DNA from: an uncultured Acidobacteriota bacterium
GTDB lineage: Bacteria > Acidobacteriota > Terriglobia > Terriglobales > Acidobacteriaceae
Length of the DNA: 15,050 nt
Assembly: GCA_903832475.1 (NCBI GenBank)
Contig: CAILBQ010000039.1
Span: 1 to 15,050, forward strand
Direction of reading: 5' to 3'
In this document: positions 1 to 6,124 of the stretch, in pieces
Position numbering within the stretch: position 1 is the stretch's first letter
How the letters are laid out: the number at the start of each line of letters is the position of its first letter
Position numbers and translations under genes: made by a program
Notes under the pieces: generated by a model
What the model was told of the DNA's origin: nothing
Databases searched by the model: none
Seen by the model: only the letters and a program-made list of their open reading frames with translations

Positions 1-798
1 GTCGCCGATTTTGCCCACAGAGTAGCGAAATTTCCCTGAGCGATCAAAGACCTGGACGCGAAAGTTCATCGCGTCGACGACGAAAAGATCGGCTCCTTGC
101 AATCGAAGTTCGGTAGGTAGATTGAACTCACCATCGGCTTGGCCTGGTTTGCCTATGGTCTGCACCACCGTGCCATCCATACTCAAAACGAACACCTGGT
201 CGCGCAGTGTATCGGTGACATAAATGCGCTGTGCGACGGAGTCCACGGCTATGCCTGTCGGTCTCTTGAAGGAACCTTCGCCGCCCCTGAGGCTACCCAA
301 CGCGTGACGATATTTGCCGTTTGCGTCGAACACAAAAATCACGCCCGCGTCGGAATCGGTGACGTAGATGTTGTCCTCGGCATCGACCGCAACACACTGC
401 GGCGTGAGCATGCGATCTTTTTCTTTGTCTTTGCGCTGCAGGAACTTGTACTTATGTTGAGCAAAGTCGAAGATATGAACGCCGGAGAGGCCGGGGTCAG
501 TGACGATGATGCGTCCCTTCGAATCGGTCACGACGCTGTAGGGTTTGACGAGAGAATGCGTTTCAGGTGAACCGGCTATCACATCAAAAACCTTGGTGAA
601 GAATCCGCGCGCAGGCTTGACCGCAAGCTCCGAATCAAAGCTGCGCTCCCAGGAAAGTCGCCGGCCTCCTTCGAGCAGCAGTTCGGGACGAGTTACCTCG
701 GTTGCCGTTGGCTTCGATTTGGGGGCAGCCCAGAGCGGACACGACAACAGCGAAATTGCCGCTATCGTGATAGCCATCCGTTGAATCGGCGCCGGCAT
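1..798 (-). CDS. NHL-repeat beta-propeller protein, exported (C-terminus beyond window)
   Basis: The minus-strand frame is open from position 798 to position 1 without a stop, so the C-terminus is missing. Starting at 798 the protein begins MPAPIQRMAITIAAI and continues with a hydrophobic stretch ending CPLWA-AP, a plausible Sec signal peptide. A second ATG at 777 would lose the only positive charge of the n-region, so I prefer 798. After about residue 90 there are repeated strands of the type 'VTDSKGRIIVTDPGLSGVHIFD', 'AVDAEDNIYVTDSDAGVIFVFD' and 'AVDSVAQRIYVTDTLRDQVFVL', the NHL/six-bladed propeller signature. The start lies 5 nt after the stop of the beta-barrel gene, so the two are probably co-transcribed. 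Such propellers usually act as periplasmic or surface protein-binding scaffolds. In this locus it is probably an accessory to the cytochrome/barrel system. Fold is confident; role is inferred. Confidence 0.85.
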   Translation of the reverse strand, partial: MPAPIQRMAITIAAISLLSCPLWAAPKSKPTATEVTRPELLLEGGRRLSWERSFDSELAVKPARGFFTKVFDVIAGSPETHSLVKPYSVVTDSKGRIIVTDPGLSGVHIFDFAQHKYKFLQRKDKEKDRMLTPQCVAVDAEDNIYVTDSDAGVIFVFDANGKYRHALGSLRGGEGSFKRPTGIAVDSVAQRIYVTDTLRDQVFVLSMDGTVVQTIGKPGQADGEFNLPTELRLQGADLFVVDAMNFRVQVFDRSGKFRYSVGKIGD

Positions 799-803
799 CT
801 GGG

Positions 804-2645
804 CTAGAAGAAATTGAACCAACGCGATACTCCAATATAGAAGGTAGAAACGACTTGGGGCTGGGTCCCTGACTGACTGAAGCCCTGTTGAAGGCGAGCG
901 TACCCGCTATTTACAGTGAGTTTGCGAAGCTGATATTGGATGAGGCCATTTACCTGATTGTTCTCATTCGTAGAGGAGATTCCATTGCTTGTTGTGTTGC
1001 TGGAGGAATTGGAATAGGCCGCCGACAGCGTCAACTTCTTGACGGGGGAGCTGGAGAGTCCAAATGAATAACCACTGCCGCCGAACAAGCTAACGAGGCT
1101 TGAGGGGAGGACGGGTGAGGGGATGGGGAGTGGAACCAGGCCCGCACCGGTGGCCAGAGCCTGTCCGCTGGATTTAGAGTAGCTTCCGCTGGAAGTGATC
1201 CATCGGCCAAAACCAACGCTGGCGTTAAAGCTTTGCGAACCATTGGTGGTGCCCGCCTGCTGGGTCAGCGCGGTATGAGCCGATCCCATGCCCGCGCTGA
1301 GACTGAATCGGCCCCAGCGCCGCCTGATGTTTCCCGAGTAGTTGTAGTACGAGTTCATGTACGTAATCAGCAATGTTTGCACATTCTGGGCGTACCCAAA
1401 CGCACCGGCCATATGCCAACCGCGAACCTCAGTTGAATAATTGGTCGTTGCTGAAAATCCCAGGGCATTGGCGCTGTTTTGTGCGGACGTATTGTCAGTC
1501 ATCGTGACCGCGCCGTTGAATGTACCCCCTAAGAGATGATGGCCATAGTTGGCGCTGGCCCCATACGAATTGACCGCGTAGTCCGTTCCTAGGAAGGTTT
1601 GCGTGCGGCGCTCAGCAAATGCGGTGGTCTGCGTATTGGGTGCGACGTTGAAGCTGGCAACAGCGAGAAGATCCAGGGAATTGGATTCTTCGTTGGAGTC
1701 TAGGCCGGAGACGACTCCACCCGCCGAGACGATCGACTGCAGGAGCTGTCCGCTCAAATTATCCGAGTAGCTGAGACTTGTCGTCAGCAATATTTTTTCG
1801 GTAGGGTGCACGGACGCCGATGCGTTCACCGTGTCGATGGTTCCACTGGAACTGTTACCGAGATAGTCGCTGCTCCATTCGGAACGGTTGGCGCTAGCCG
1901 AAAACGCTCCGTGAAGCGGCAGGTAATGAGCAATGGTGGCACCGAAGCCGGAATTGTCAGATCGTGTTTCAGAGCTTGATTGGCCGGAGACCACCTCGGG
2001 AATCAACGAATGACCTGCGCCGTTGGAATAATAGGCGCCAAGGTTGAAGCCTTCGACAGAGTACGCCGAATGAAGGTTGAAAGAGCGAAAGTTGTTATTA
2101 CCGCTATCACTGGTTCCATAGACGGAGTATCGGCTGGTTCCCATCTGAAAACCTGCCGAGAGGCTGGGAAGCCCGGGGACATTTTCGTTCCAGTTGATTC
2201 CGAACGTATCATTATTCCCGTGCGTAACATAGTCGGCGATTCCCGGCACCGCGTAGTTGCCTTCACTGTTGTATGCCTTGGAATAGCTGATAGAGCCAGG
2301 ATAATGACTCCCGCCGAATACGTTGGTTGTGAGATTCACGCCGCTCGCATTGGAGATGGACTGAAAGCTGGAGTTGGCAAGAGACTGGTTGAGATAAACA
2401 GATGCTGCGAAGGTAAGGAAATTTGGATTGTAGAAGGAACCGGAGAGATTGGCGGCGCCTCCTACCGCCCAACTGTGATCGGAACTGGTCTCGTTACCGT
2501 AGTCAGCGCTGTATCCGGTCGAGATCGTGCCATTGAGGTTGGTGCTTAGTTCCCCGAAGCGGACCTGCGCAGCCAGTGGCAATGCGAGCAGTGAGGAACC
2601 TGCCAGCAATAATCCCGCGACTCGCAGAGAACCCGCCACTTTCAA
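804..2645 (-). CDS. Large outer-membrane beta-barrel (porin-like) protein
   Basis: The 613-residue product begins with a signal peptide (residues 1 to about 26, ending ALPLAA-Q). The rest is rich in Ser, Asn, Gly, Thr and Tyr in alternating polar/hydrophobic strands, has no cysteine clusters or enzyme motifs, and ends in aromatic residues (SRWFNFF). A terminal Phe is the classic beta-signal for BAM insertion. The only in-frame starts are TTG at 2645 or GTG at 2639; AGGA lies about 5 nt before the TTG, and an in-frame stop at 2661-2663 rules out a longer protein. The gene follows a prolyl isomerase and a secreted tetraheme cytochrome and precedes an NHL propeller. Known cytochrome-associated barrels (MtrB/OmbB type) sheath hemes through the outer membrane, and others serve filament export. 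Which job this one does cannot be read from sequence. I do not recognise a specific family. Confidence 0.8.
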   Translation of the reverse strand: MKVAGSLRVAGLLLAGSSLLALPLAAQVRFGELSTNLNGTISTGYSADYGNETSSDHSWAVGGAANLSGSFYNPNFLTFAASVYLNQSLANSSFQSISNASGVNLTTNVFGGSHYPGSISYSKAYNSEGNYAVPGIADYVTHGNNDTFGINWNENVPGLPSLSAGFQMGTSRYSVYGTSDSGNNNFRSFNLHSAYSVEGFNLGAYYSNGAGHSLIPEVVSGQSSSETRSDNSGFGATIAHYLPLHGAFSASANRSEWSSDYLGNSSSGTIDTVNASASVHPTEKILLTTSLSYSDNLSGQLLQSIVSAGGVVSGLDSNEESNSLDLLAVASFNVAPNTQTTAFAERRTQTFLGTDYAVNSYGASANYGHHLLGGTFNGAVTMTDNTSAQNSANALGFSATTNYSTEVRGWHMAGAFGYAQNVQTLLITYMNSYYNYSGNIRRRWGRFSLSAGMGSAHTALTQQAGTTNGSQSFNASVGFGRWITSSGSYSKSSGQALATGAGLVPLPIPSPVLPSSLVSLFGGSGYSFGLSSSPVKKLTLSAAYSNSSSNTTSNGISSTNENNQVNGLIQYQLRKLTVNSGYARLQQGFSQSGTQPQVVSTFYIGVSRWFNFF

Positions 2646-2742
2646 ACCATCCTGAACTCTTCAGAGCCCCAGCGTCCGGCTGAAGCTCCTGTTGTGTCTC
2701 CAGGTCTTGTATCGGGTCTTGCTGTATCGATACCGCAACCTT

Positions 2743-2779
2743 TTCGAGGGAACCTAGGCGGTTGGGGACGAACCTCGAA
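2743..2779 (-). other. Intercistronic stem-loop between prolyl isomerase and barrel genes
   Basis: The 157-bp gap between these two same-strand genes contains a 7-bp inverted repeat: TTCGAGG at 2743-2749 and CCTCGAA at 2773-2779. Inside it is a smaller AACC/GGTT stem, and a 10-bp palindrome GTATCGATAC lies nearby at 2724-2733. No T-run follows the stem on the minus strand, so this is not a canonical intrinsic terminator. It may be an RNA processing or stabilising structure, or chance. The rest of the gap shows nothing recognisable. Confidence 0.3.
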
Positions 2780-2802
2780 TTGCGATCCCATTGGAAACCT
2801 CT

Positions 2803-3831
2803 TTACAACTCTTCAATCTTTGCGTTTTGTCGCAGCCTTTTATCGAACTCAATGCGAAGCTGGTTGGTCTTGCTTTGCTGCAGATCTTTTACCAGCTGAA
2901 CTTTTTCTCGCTCGAATGTCGCCTTGCCGGCAGGGGTATGCACCTGCAGATGAATGATGGTATACGCCTGGTCGATTTGGATCACAGGGCTTACGTCGTT
3001 CACTTTGAGAGCAAGGAGCGCCTTGAGCACCTGGGGAGCCAGCTTGTCGCTGGTGATTGGTTTATGCTGGCCCATCATCACGCGGTAGTCGTCGTCGGAG
3101 AGCTTTTCGGCGAGCAAGCCGAACTCCTCAGCGGTCTTGGTCGCCTTTGCCTGGCGGTAGGCATCGTCCGCGCGCCGACGCCCTTCTTCTAGTTGCTTGG
3201 GCGTCGCTTTGTCGGGAGGAAGGATGGAAATCGTCTGGAAGATGAAGGACTCTGGGCGTAGAAAGCGGCTTGGATTCTTATCGTAGTAGGCGCGCGCTTC
3301 GGCCAGCGTGACGTGGCCTTTCAACTCGACCTCTTCCTTCAGTAAGGCTTCGATCAAGAGTGAACGGCGTATCTTGTCACGGAATGAAGGAAGCGAACCG
3401 TGAAATTCCGATTGCAGCAGGGAGTTAAATTCTTCCGGTGTTGCGAACTGCTTGCGAAAGTCCGCTTCGGCGTGCTGCATCCTGACGGGAGGGACGACCA
3501 TTTTGCGCCGCAGAGCTTCCTGATACACAAGCTCTTCGAAGATGATCATTTTCAGGGCGCCGTCGCGTATCTGCGGCGCAAGATCTTTGGGAAGTCCATT
3601 GTGCTGGCGGGCGTAGGGGAAAATTGAATATTCTTCGCGCACCAGATCTGTGTCGGTCAACACAGCGCCATTGACGCGTGCAACAGGCTTGCCGACAGCG
3701 GTCAACGCGACTGTATTCTGTTGCGCCTCCGATGGCTGCTTGAAGACGGTCGGTGCGTGGGAAGCGACCTGGGCACCGGTTGCCGAAATAGCGAGCGAGA
3801 GAACCGCGATTATAGATAGGTAGTACTTCAT
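2803..3831 (-). CDS. Exported SurA/PpiC-like peptidyl-prolyl cis-trans isomerase
   Basis: From the ATG at 3831 the 342-residue product begins MKYYLSIIAVLSLAISATGA-Q, a good Sec signal peptide. AGGA lies about 8 nt upstream. An ATG at 3840 and a TTG at 3852 are also in frame but have poorer spacing and would lengthen the n-region. Residues about 45-65 (VARVNGAVLTDTDLVREE) match the N-terminal segment of SurA/PrsA-type chaperones, which is followed by a long charged helical region. Residues about 185-300 resemble a parvulin domain, with FGLLAEKLSDDD, then APQVLKALLALKVNDVSPVIQ and AYTIIHL. Members of this family catalyse proline isomerisation and chaperone unfolded proteins in the periplasm. 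Lying between the cytochrome and barrel genes, it is likely dedicated to one or both. The cytochrome has several X-Pro bonds that could be substrates. Parvulin active-site residues cannot be assigned with confidence by eye. Confidence 0.85.
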   Translation of the reverse strand: MKYYLSIIAVLSLAISATGAQVASHAPTVFKQPSEAQQNTVALTAVGKPVARVNGAVLTDTDLVREEYSIFPYARQHNGLPKDLAPQIRDGALKMIIFEELVYQEALRRKMVVPPVRMQHAEADFRKQFATPEEFNSLLQSEFHGSLPSFRDKIRRSLLIEALLKEEVELKGHVTLAEARAYYDKNPSRFLRPESFIFQTISILPPDKATPKQLEEGRRRADDAYRQAKATKTAEEFGLLAEKLSDDDYRVMMGQHKPITSDKLAPQVLKALLALKVNDVSPVIQIDQAYTIIHLQVHTPAGKATFEREKVQLVKDLQQSKTNQLRIEFDKRLRQNAKIEEL

Positions 3832-3856
3832 GGTTGCCATCCTGTTTAGCAAAACA

Positions 3857-3882
3857 GGGAGGAGCGTAAGTCTGCTCCTCCC
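3857..3882 (-). terminator. Strong stem-loop after the cytochrome gene (partial terminator or mRNA stabiliser)
   Basis: A perfect 9-bp GC-rich stem, GGGAGGAGC / GCTCCTCCC, with an 8-nt loop lies between the cytochrome stop and the prolyl isomerase start. On the minus strand it is followed by TGTTTTG, a short U-rich tract. This resembles an intrinsic terminator that leaks into the downstream genes, or a 3'-protective hairpin. Either would give more cytochrome than assembly protein. The U-tract is interrupted, so termination is unlikely to be complete. Confidence 0.65.
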
Positions 3883-3898
3883 TTTGACGAGAAACGAA

Positions 3899-4765
3899 TT
3901 AGAACACTGTGACAGCGGTACCGTTGTTCATTTCGTTGGACTCACCACCATGGCACTGGCGGCAGAACTGCGCCGTCTGGTTGGTCAGGGGGTTTGCGTC
4001 CGCCGGGTTGTAGGGAGCGCGGATGAAGAACATGGTCGCGTAGAAGCCCGACGCAAGCCCGGACTTCGGACCATTGGTGACCTTAACCACGTTCATCAAA
4101 TGCTGGTTGTGGCAGCTTGTGCAGGTCACAACTGCCGTATTGTTGTAGGCGCTTAGGCTGACGAAGAAGCCGTAATTCTGGACGAACTTGCTGGAAGCTG
4201 GGCCATTCATGCTGATGACGCCGCCCGTCTCAGTGCAGTCCCAGTTATATTGCCCACCACAACCAACCGCAGCAGTCAGGCCCACCGGGTGATCGTTGAG
4301 GTAATTGCCAACCGACGTTCCATCGTTGCCCAGCAGTGTAGGAATATTGTTCAAGGTTCCGTAGGTGGGCGGCAGGGTCTCATAGACCTTGTTCTTCATC
4401 ATGGCGCCGGTGGCATAATTGCCGTCGTGGCAGCTCAGGCAGGTGAGCAAGCCAGAGACGTCGGGTGTTGTGGCAGCCATGCTACCGGGCAACGTCTCGA
4501 CGAAGCCGCCACCACCAGAAGTGATGGTCTGGCCATACAGGCTGGCGACATCCTCGCCCCAGAGAGCGACGTTGCCTGAAGTTGCATCGGCTGTTTTGGC
4601 GTTTCCGTTGCCGTATACGCCGCTGTGAGGTGCGTGACACGCGGCGCAACCACGGCCATAGTTGAGATGGGCGCCGAGTACGTCGTTAGCCGGAGAATAA
4701 TTCTGGGCCGCCGCGAAACCGGCGCTTGCCAAAATCATCATCGAGATCATTATGGTTCGTTTCAT
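3899..4765 (-). CDS. Secreted tetraheme c-type cytochrome (candidate OmcE-like filament subunit)
   Basis: The 288-residue product has a signal peptide (MKRTIMISMMILASAGFAAA, cleaved before Q21). It has four CxxCH heme-attachment motifs: CAACH 40-44, CLSCH 109-113, CTSCH 215-219 and CRQCH 268-272. The only other histidines are H33, H47, H159 and H222, so distal ligands exactly match four hemes. H33 just before heme 1 and the CHAPH arrangement at 43-47 resemble the N-terminal region of Geobacter OmcS/OmcE-type extracellular cytochromes as I remember them. H159 lies in NDHPVG. C169 and C177 could form a disulfide. The AGGAGG ribosome site, the strongest in the window, fixes the start. It is the first gene of a leftward set with prolyl isomerase, barrel and propeller genes, which suggests export across the outer membrane. 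That it forms filaments is inference; a soluble periplasmic carrier is the alternative. Confidence 0.9.
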   Translation of the reverse strand: MKRTIMISMMILASAGFAAAQNYSPANDVLGAHLNYGRGCAACHAPHSGVYGNGNAKTADATSGNVALWGEDVASLYGQTITSGGGGFVETLPGSMAATTPDVSGLLTCLSCHDGNYATGAMMKNKVYETLPPTYGTLNNIPTLLGNDGTSVGNYLNDHPVGLTAAVGCGGQYNWDCTETGGVISMNGPASSKFVQNYGFFVSLSAYNNTAVVTCTSCHNQHLMNVVKVTNGPKSGLASGFYATMFFIRAPYNPADANPLTNQTAQFCRQCHGGESNEMNNGTAVTVF

Positions 4766-4774
4766 GGAATAAAG

Positions 4775-4780
4775 CCTCCT
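4775..4780 (-). promoter_or_regulatory. Consensus Shine-Dalgarno for the cytochrome gene
   Basis: AGGAGG on the minus strand lies 9 nt before the ATG at 4765. It is the best ribosome-binding site in the window and fits high-level translation of the cytochrome. The other genes of this cluster have weak sites or alternative starts. Confidence 0.8.
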
Positions 4781-4892
4781 GGTGCGTCTTTTTTACTTTT
4801 CGACTGAAGCTTGAGATCGACCTTGGCGGTGTTGTCCTCGCATCAGCCCCAAATAGCCATGTGCACGGGACATACCGTTGCGGGGTAAAGCA

Positions 4893-4921
4893 GGGTTATT
4901 CTGCATCACAGATGCTAACCC
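4893..4921 (-). other. Leader stem-loop upstream of the cytochrome
   Basis: On the minus strand an outer stem GGGTTA / TAACCC encloses an inner stem GCATC / GATGC with a TGT loop; an AGAA bulge sits on the 3' side. All eleven base pairs are Watson-Crick. It lies about 130 nt before the cytochrome ATG, inside the predicted 5' leader. It could be a protein- or ligand-binding RNA element or an mRNA-stabilising hairpin. No known motif was recognised. Confidence 0.4.
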
Positions 4922-5096
4922 CTTATTTGGAAAAGATTTAGCGCCGCGTATCGCAACATGGCAGGGCGCGCCCAACAGACTGGTGAGGGCCCGAATGGGG
5001 ACTCTGGCACACTCGTGTTGGTGAAAAGCCCCAAAGTTCTCAAGTTCCATCGGTGGTAACTTCCTTTACCTTCGCCGTCTCCATCTGTGTCTCAAA

Positions 5097-5110
5097 TTGA
5101 GTCAGCTCAA
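5097..5110. promoter_or_regulatory. FNR-like palindrome TTGAG-N4-CTCAA
   Basis: TTGAGTCAGCTCAA is a perfect dyad with the 4-bp spacing of FNR boxes (TTGAT-N4-ATCAA), differing by one symmetric base in each half-site. Position in the divergent region of a cytochrome locus makes an FNR/DNR-type redox regulator plausible. If the promoter proposed at 5143-5148 is right, this box lies downstream of its start site, where it would act as a repressor site or serve another promoter. Confidence 0.35.
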
Positions 5111-5126
5111 GCGGCGATTGCTTGAG
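5106..5126. repeat. 7-bp inverted repeat CTCAAGC / GCTTGAG
   Basis: A perfect 7-bp inverted repeat with a 7-nt spacer shares its left arm with the right half of the FNR-like palindrome. On a minus-strand transcript starting near 5136 it would fold close to the 5' end of the cytochrome mRNA, where hairpins can protect against decay. No T-run follows on either strand, so it is not a terminator. It could equally be an operator. Confidence 0.4.
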
Positions 5127-5142
5127 TTGCAGGATGTCTGTT

Positions 5143-5148
5143 CCTATA
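5143..5148 (-). promoter_or_regulatory. Possible -10 element for the cytochrome operon
   Basis: TATAGG on the minus strand matches the -10 consensus at four of six positions. No good -35 lies 17 bp upstream. The centre of the CRP-type palindrome is about 43-45 bp upstream of the predicted start (near 5136-5138), close to the -41.5 geometry of class II activator-dependent promoters. That combination is typical of activator-dependent promoters but remains a weak prediction. Confidence 0.3.
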
Positions 5149-5172
5149 CGAACTCTTGTTCGCCAGATTCCC

Positions 5173-5188
5173 TGTGATGACGGTCACA
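5173..5188. promoter_or_regulatory. Perfect CRP/FNR-superfamily palindrome TGTGA-N6-TCACA
   Basis: TGTGATGACGGTCACA has both conserved CRP half-sites with the exact 6-bp spacing. It lies between the divergent cytochrome and TPR genes, so one dimer could act on both. Facing left it sits just upstream of a possible -10 (5143-5148). Facing right it is about 160 bp from the TPR start. Which family member binds (Crp, or another GTGA-type regulator) cannot be told from the site. Confidence 0.6.
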
Positions 5189-5341
5189 TCGAAGTGCGCT
5201 GGACGATGGTCCTCTTCTCTTTAGTCACGTTTCTTGGGAAAGAGCAAGTTGTTCAGTCACTGAGCAAAGCTGCGGCAGAGCCTACGATGAATGCGATGGA
5301 TTGATTGTGTTCGCACGCAAGATCGAGTCGAGAAAACCCTC

Positions 5342-6124
5342 ATGATCCAGGAAGAACCACGGATAAATAAAGAGAGAATGTTGTCGCGTGAATCGCGGGT
5401 TTACACGATGGCTGCACTGTGTCTGCTGGCAGGACTTGCTATCGGATATGTCGCTCGCGGAACACCACTTTCTTCTGCGCTGTCGCGGACCGTGAGCGGC
5501 GCGACGAAATCATCAGCGCTACCGGGAATCGGATCAACCGCTTTGCCTGCAGCGTCCAGCCCATCGAATGCAATAGCCACGTCCAATAAACCGGCGCATG
5601 CATTGACAGGCCGCATGCCTGATATGGCGGAGATGAAGCAGATGGCGGACAAGCAGGCTGCTCCGCTGCTTGCCAGGCTTAAAGCAGAACCGAACAGCGG
5701 CTCACTGCTCTCGCAGGTGGGGGCCATCTACCACTCCGATCATCAGTTCAGAGATGCGGCCATCTATTATGGCAAGGCGGTTCAGGTTGATCCGAAGAAT
5801 GTCGAGCTTCGCAACAAGCTTGCAACAAGCCTGTATCGCAGCGGAGATGTCGATGGAGCGATCAATCAGTTGAATCAGGCCTTGCGCTATGATCCGAAGG
5901 ATGCGAATTCCCTGTTCAACCTGGGGATCATTCGGCTGCATGGCAAAGACGATGGCCGGGGTGCAGTTGCAGCGTGTCAGCAGTTGTTGAAGTTAAATCC
6001 GCAACTGAGCGCCGATCGCAAAACGACGGTGCAAAAGCTGATGGCGGAGGTGTTAACCACGCTCAGCGCTCAAGGTGGAGCGGAAGGAAAAAGCCATGAC
6101 GGAAACAAGCCATATCCAAACTGA
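5342..6124 (+). CDS. Membrane-anchored TPR protein, first of a paralogous pair
   Basis: From the ATG at 5342 the product is 260 residues: a basic N-terminus, one transmembrane segment at about 23-39 (MAALCLLAGLAIGYVA), a Ser/Ala/Pro-rich linker to about 90, then TPR units at about 121-150, 155-184 and 189-220. An in-frame ATG at 5291 adds 17 unremarkable residues, and one at 5378 would shorten the cytoplasmic tail. I chose 5342 because the tail length then matches the next gene's product. The predicted topology puts the TPRs in the periplasm. It diverges from the tetraheme cytochrome across a shared regulatory region. Periplasmic TPR proteins of this layout include heme-lyase partners (NrfG/CcmI) that bind apocytochrome, and cytochrome maturation or export is a reasonable inferred role. 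No catalytic motif is present. Confidence 0.8.
   Translation: MIQEEPRINKERMLSRESRVYTMAALCLLAGLAIGYVARGTPLSSALSRTVSGATKSSALPGIGSTALPAASSPSNAIATSNKPAHALTGRMPDMAEMKQMADKQAAPLLARLKAEPNSGSLLSQVGAIYHSDHQFRDAAIYYGKAVQVDPKNVELRNKLATSLYRSGDVDGAINQLNQALRYDPKDANSLFNLGIIRLHGKDDGRGAVAACQQLLKLNPQLSADRKTTVQKLMAEVLTTLSAQGGAEGKSHDGNKPYPN

Larger units (their letters stand above)
4766..5341. promoter_or_regulatory. 576-bp divergent regulatory region between cytochrome and TPR genes
   Basis: This is the longest gene-free stretch. It holds, from left to right: the cytochrome Shine-Dalgarno, a leader hairpin (4893-4921), a self-complementary GGGCGCGCCC (4964-4973), an FNR-like palindrome (5097-5110) overlapping a 7-bp inverted repeat (5106-5126), a possible minus-strand -10 (5143-5148), and a CRP-type palindrome (5173-5188). 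The nonamer AGCCCCAAA on the plus strand occurs near 4845 and again near 5028. I found no GEMM/c-di-GMP riboswitch core and no other riboswitch I can name. An 85-codon minus-strand frame inside it (4793-5050) has no family features. Confidence 0.7.

Noticed and set aside
1980..2549. 189-codon plus-strand frame opposite the barrel gene
   Set aside because: Shadow of the barrel reading frame; the minus-strand product has a signal peptide, barrel composition and terminal Phe, while this one has no coherent features.
4793..5050. 85-codon minus-strand open frame in the cytochrome leader, with AGGAAG upstream of its ATG
   Set aside because: Composition looks random, there is no signal peptide, helix or motif, and it lies in a region better explained as a regulatory leader. 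A leader peptide is possible but unsupported.
4781..5136. GEMM (c-di-GMP/cGAMP) riboswitch upstream of the cytochrome
   Set aside because: I looked for the conserved core segments on the minus strand and did not find them.
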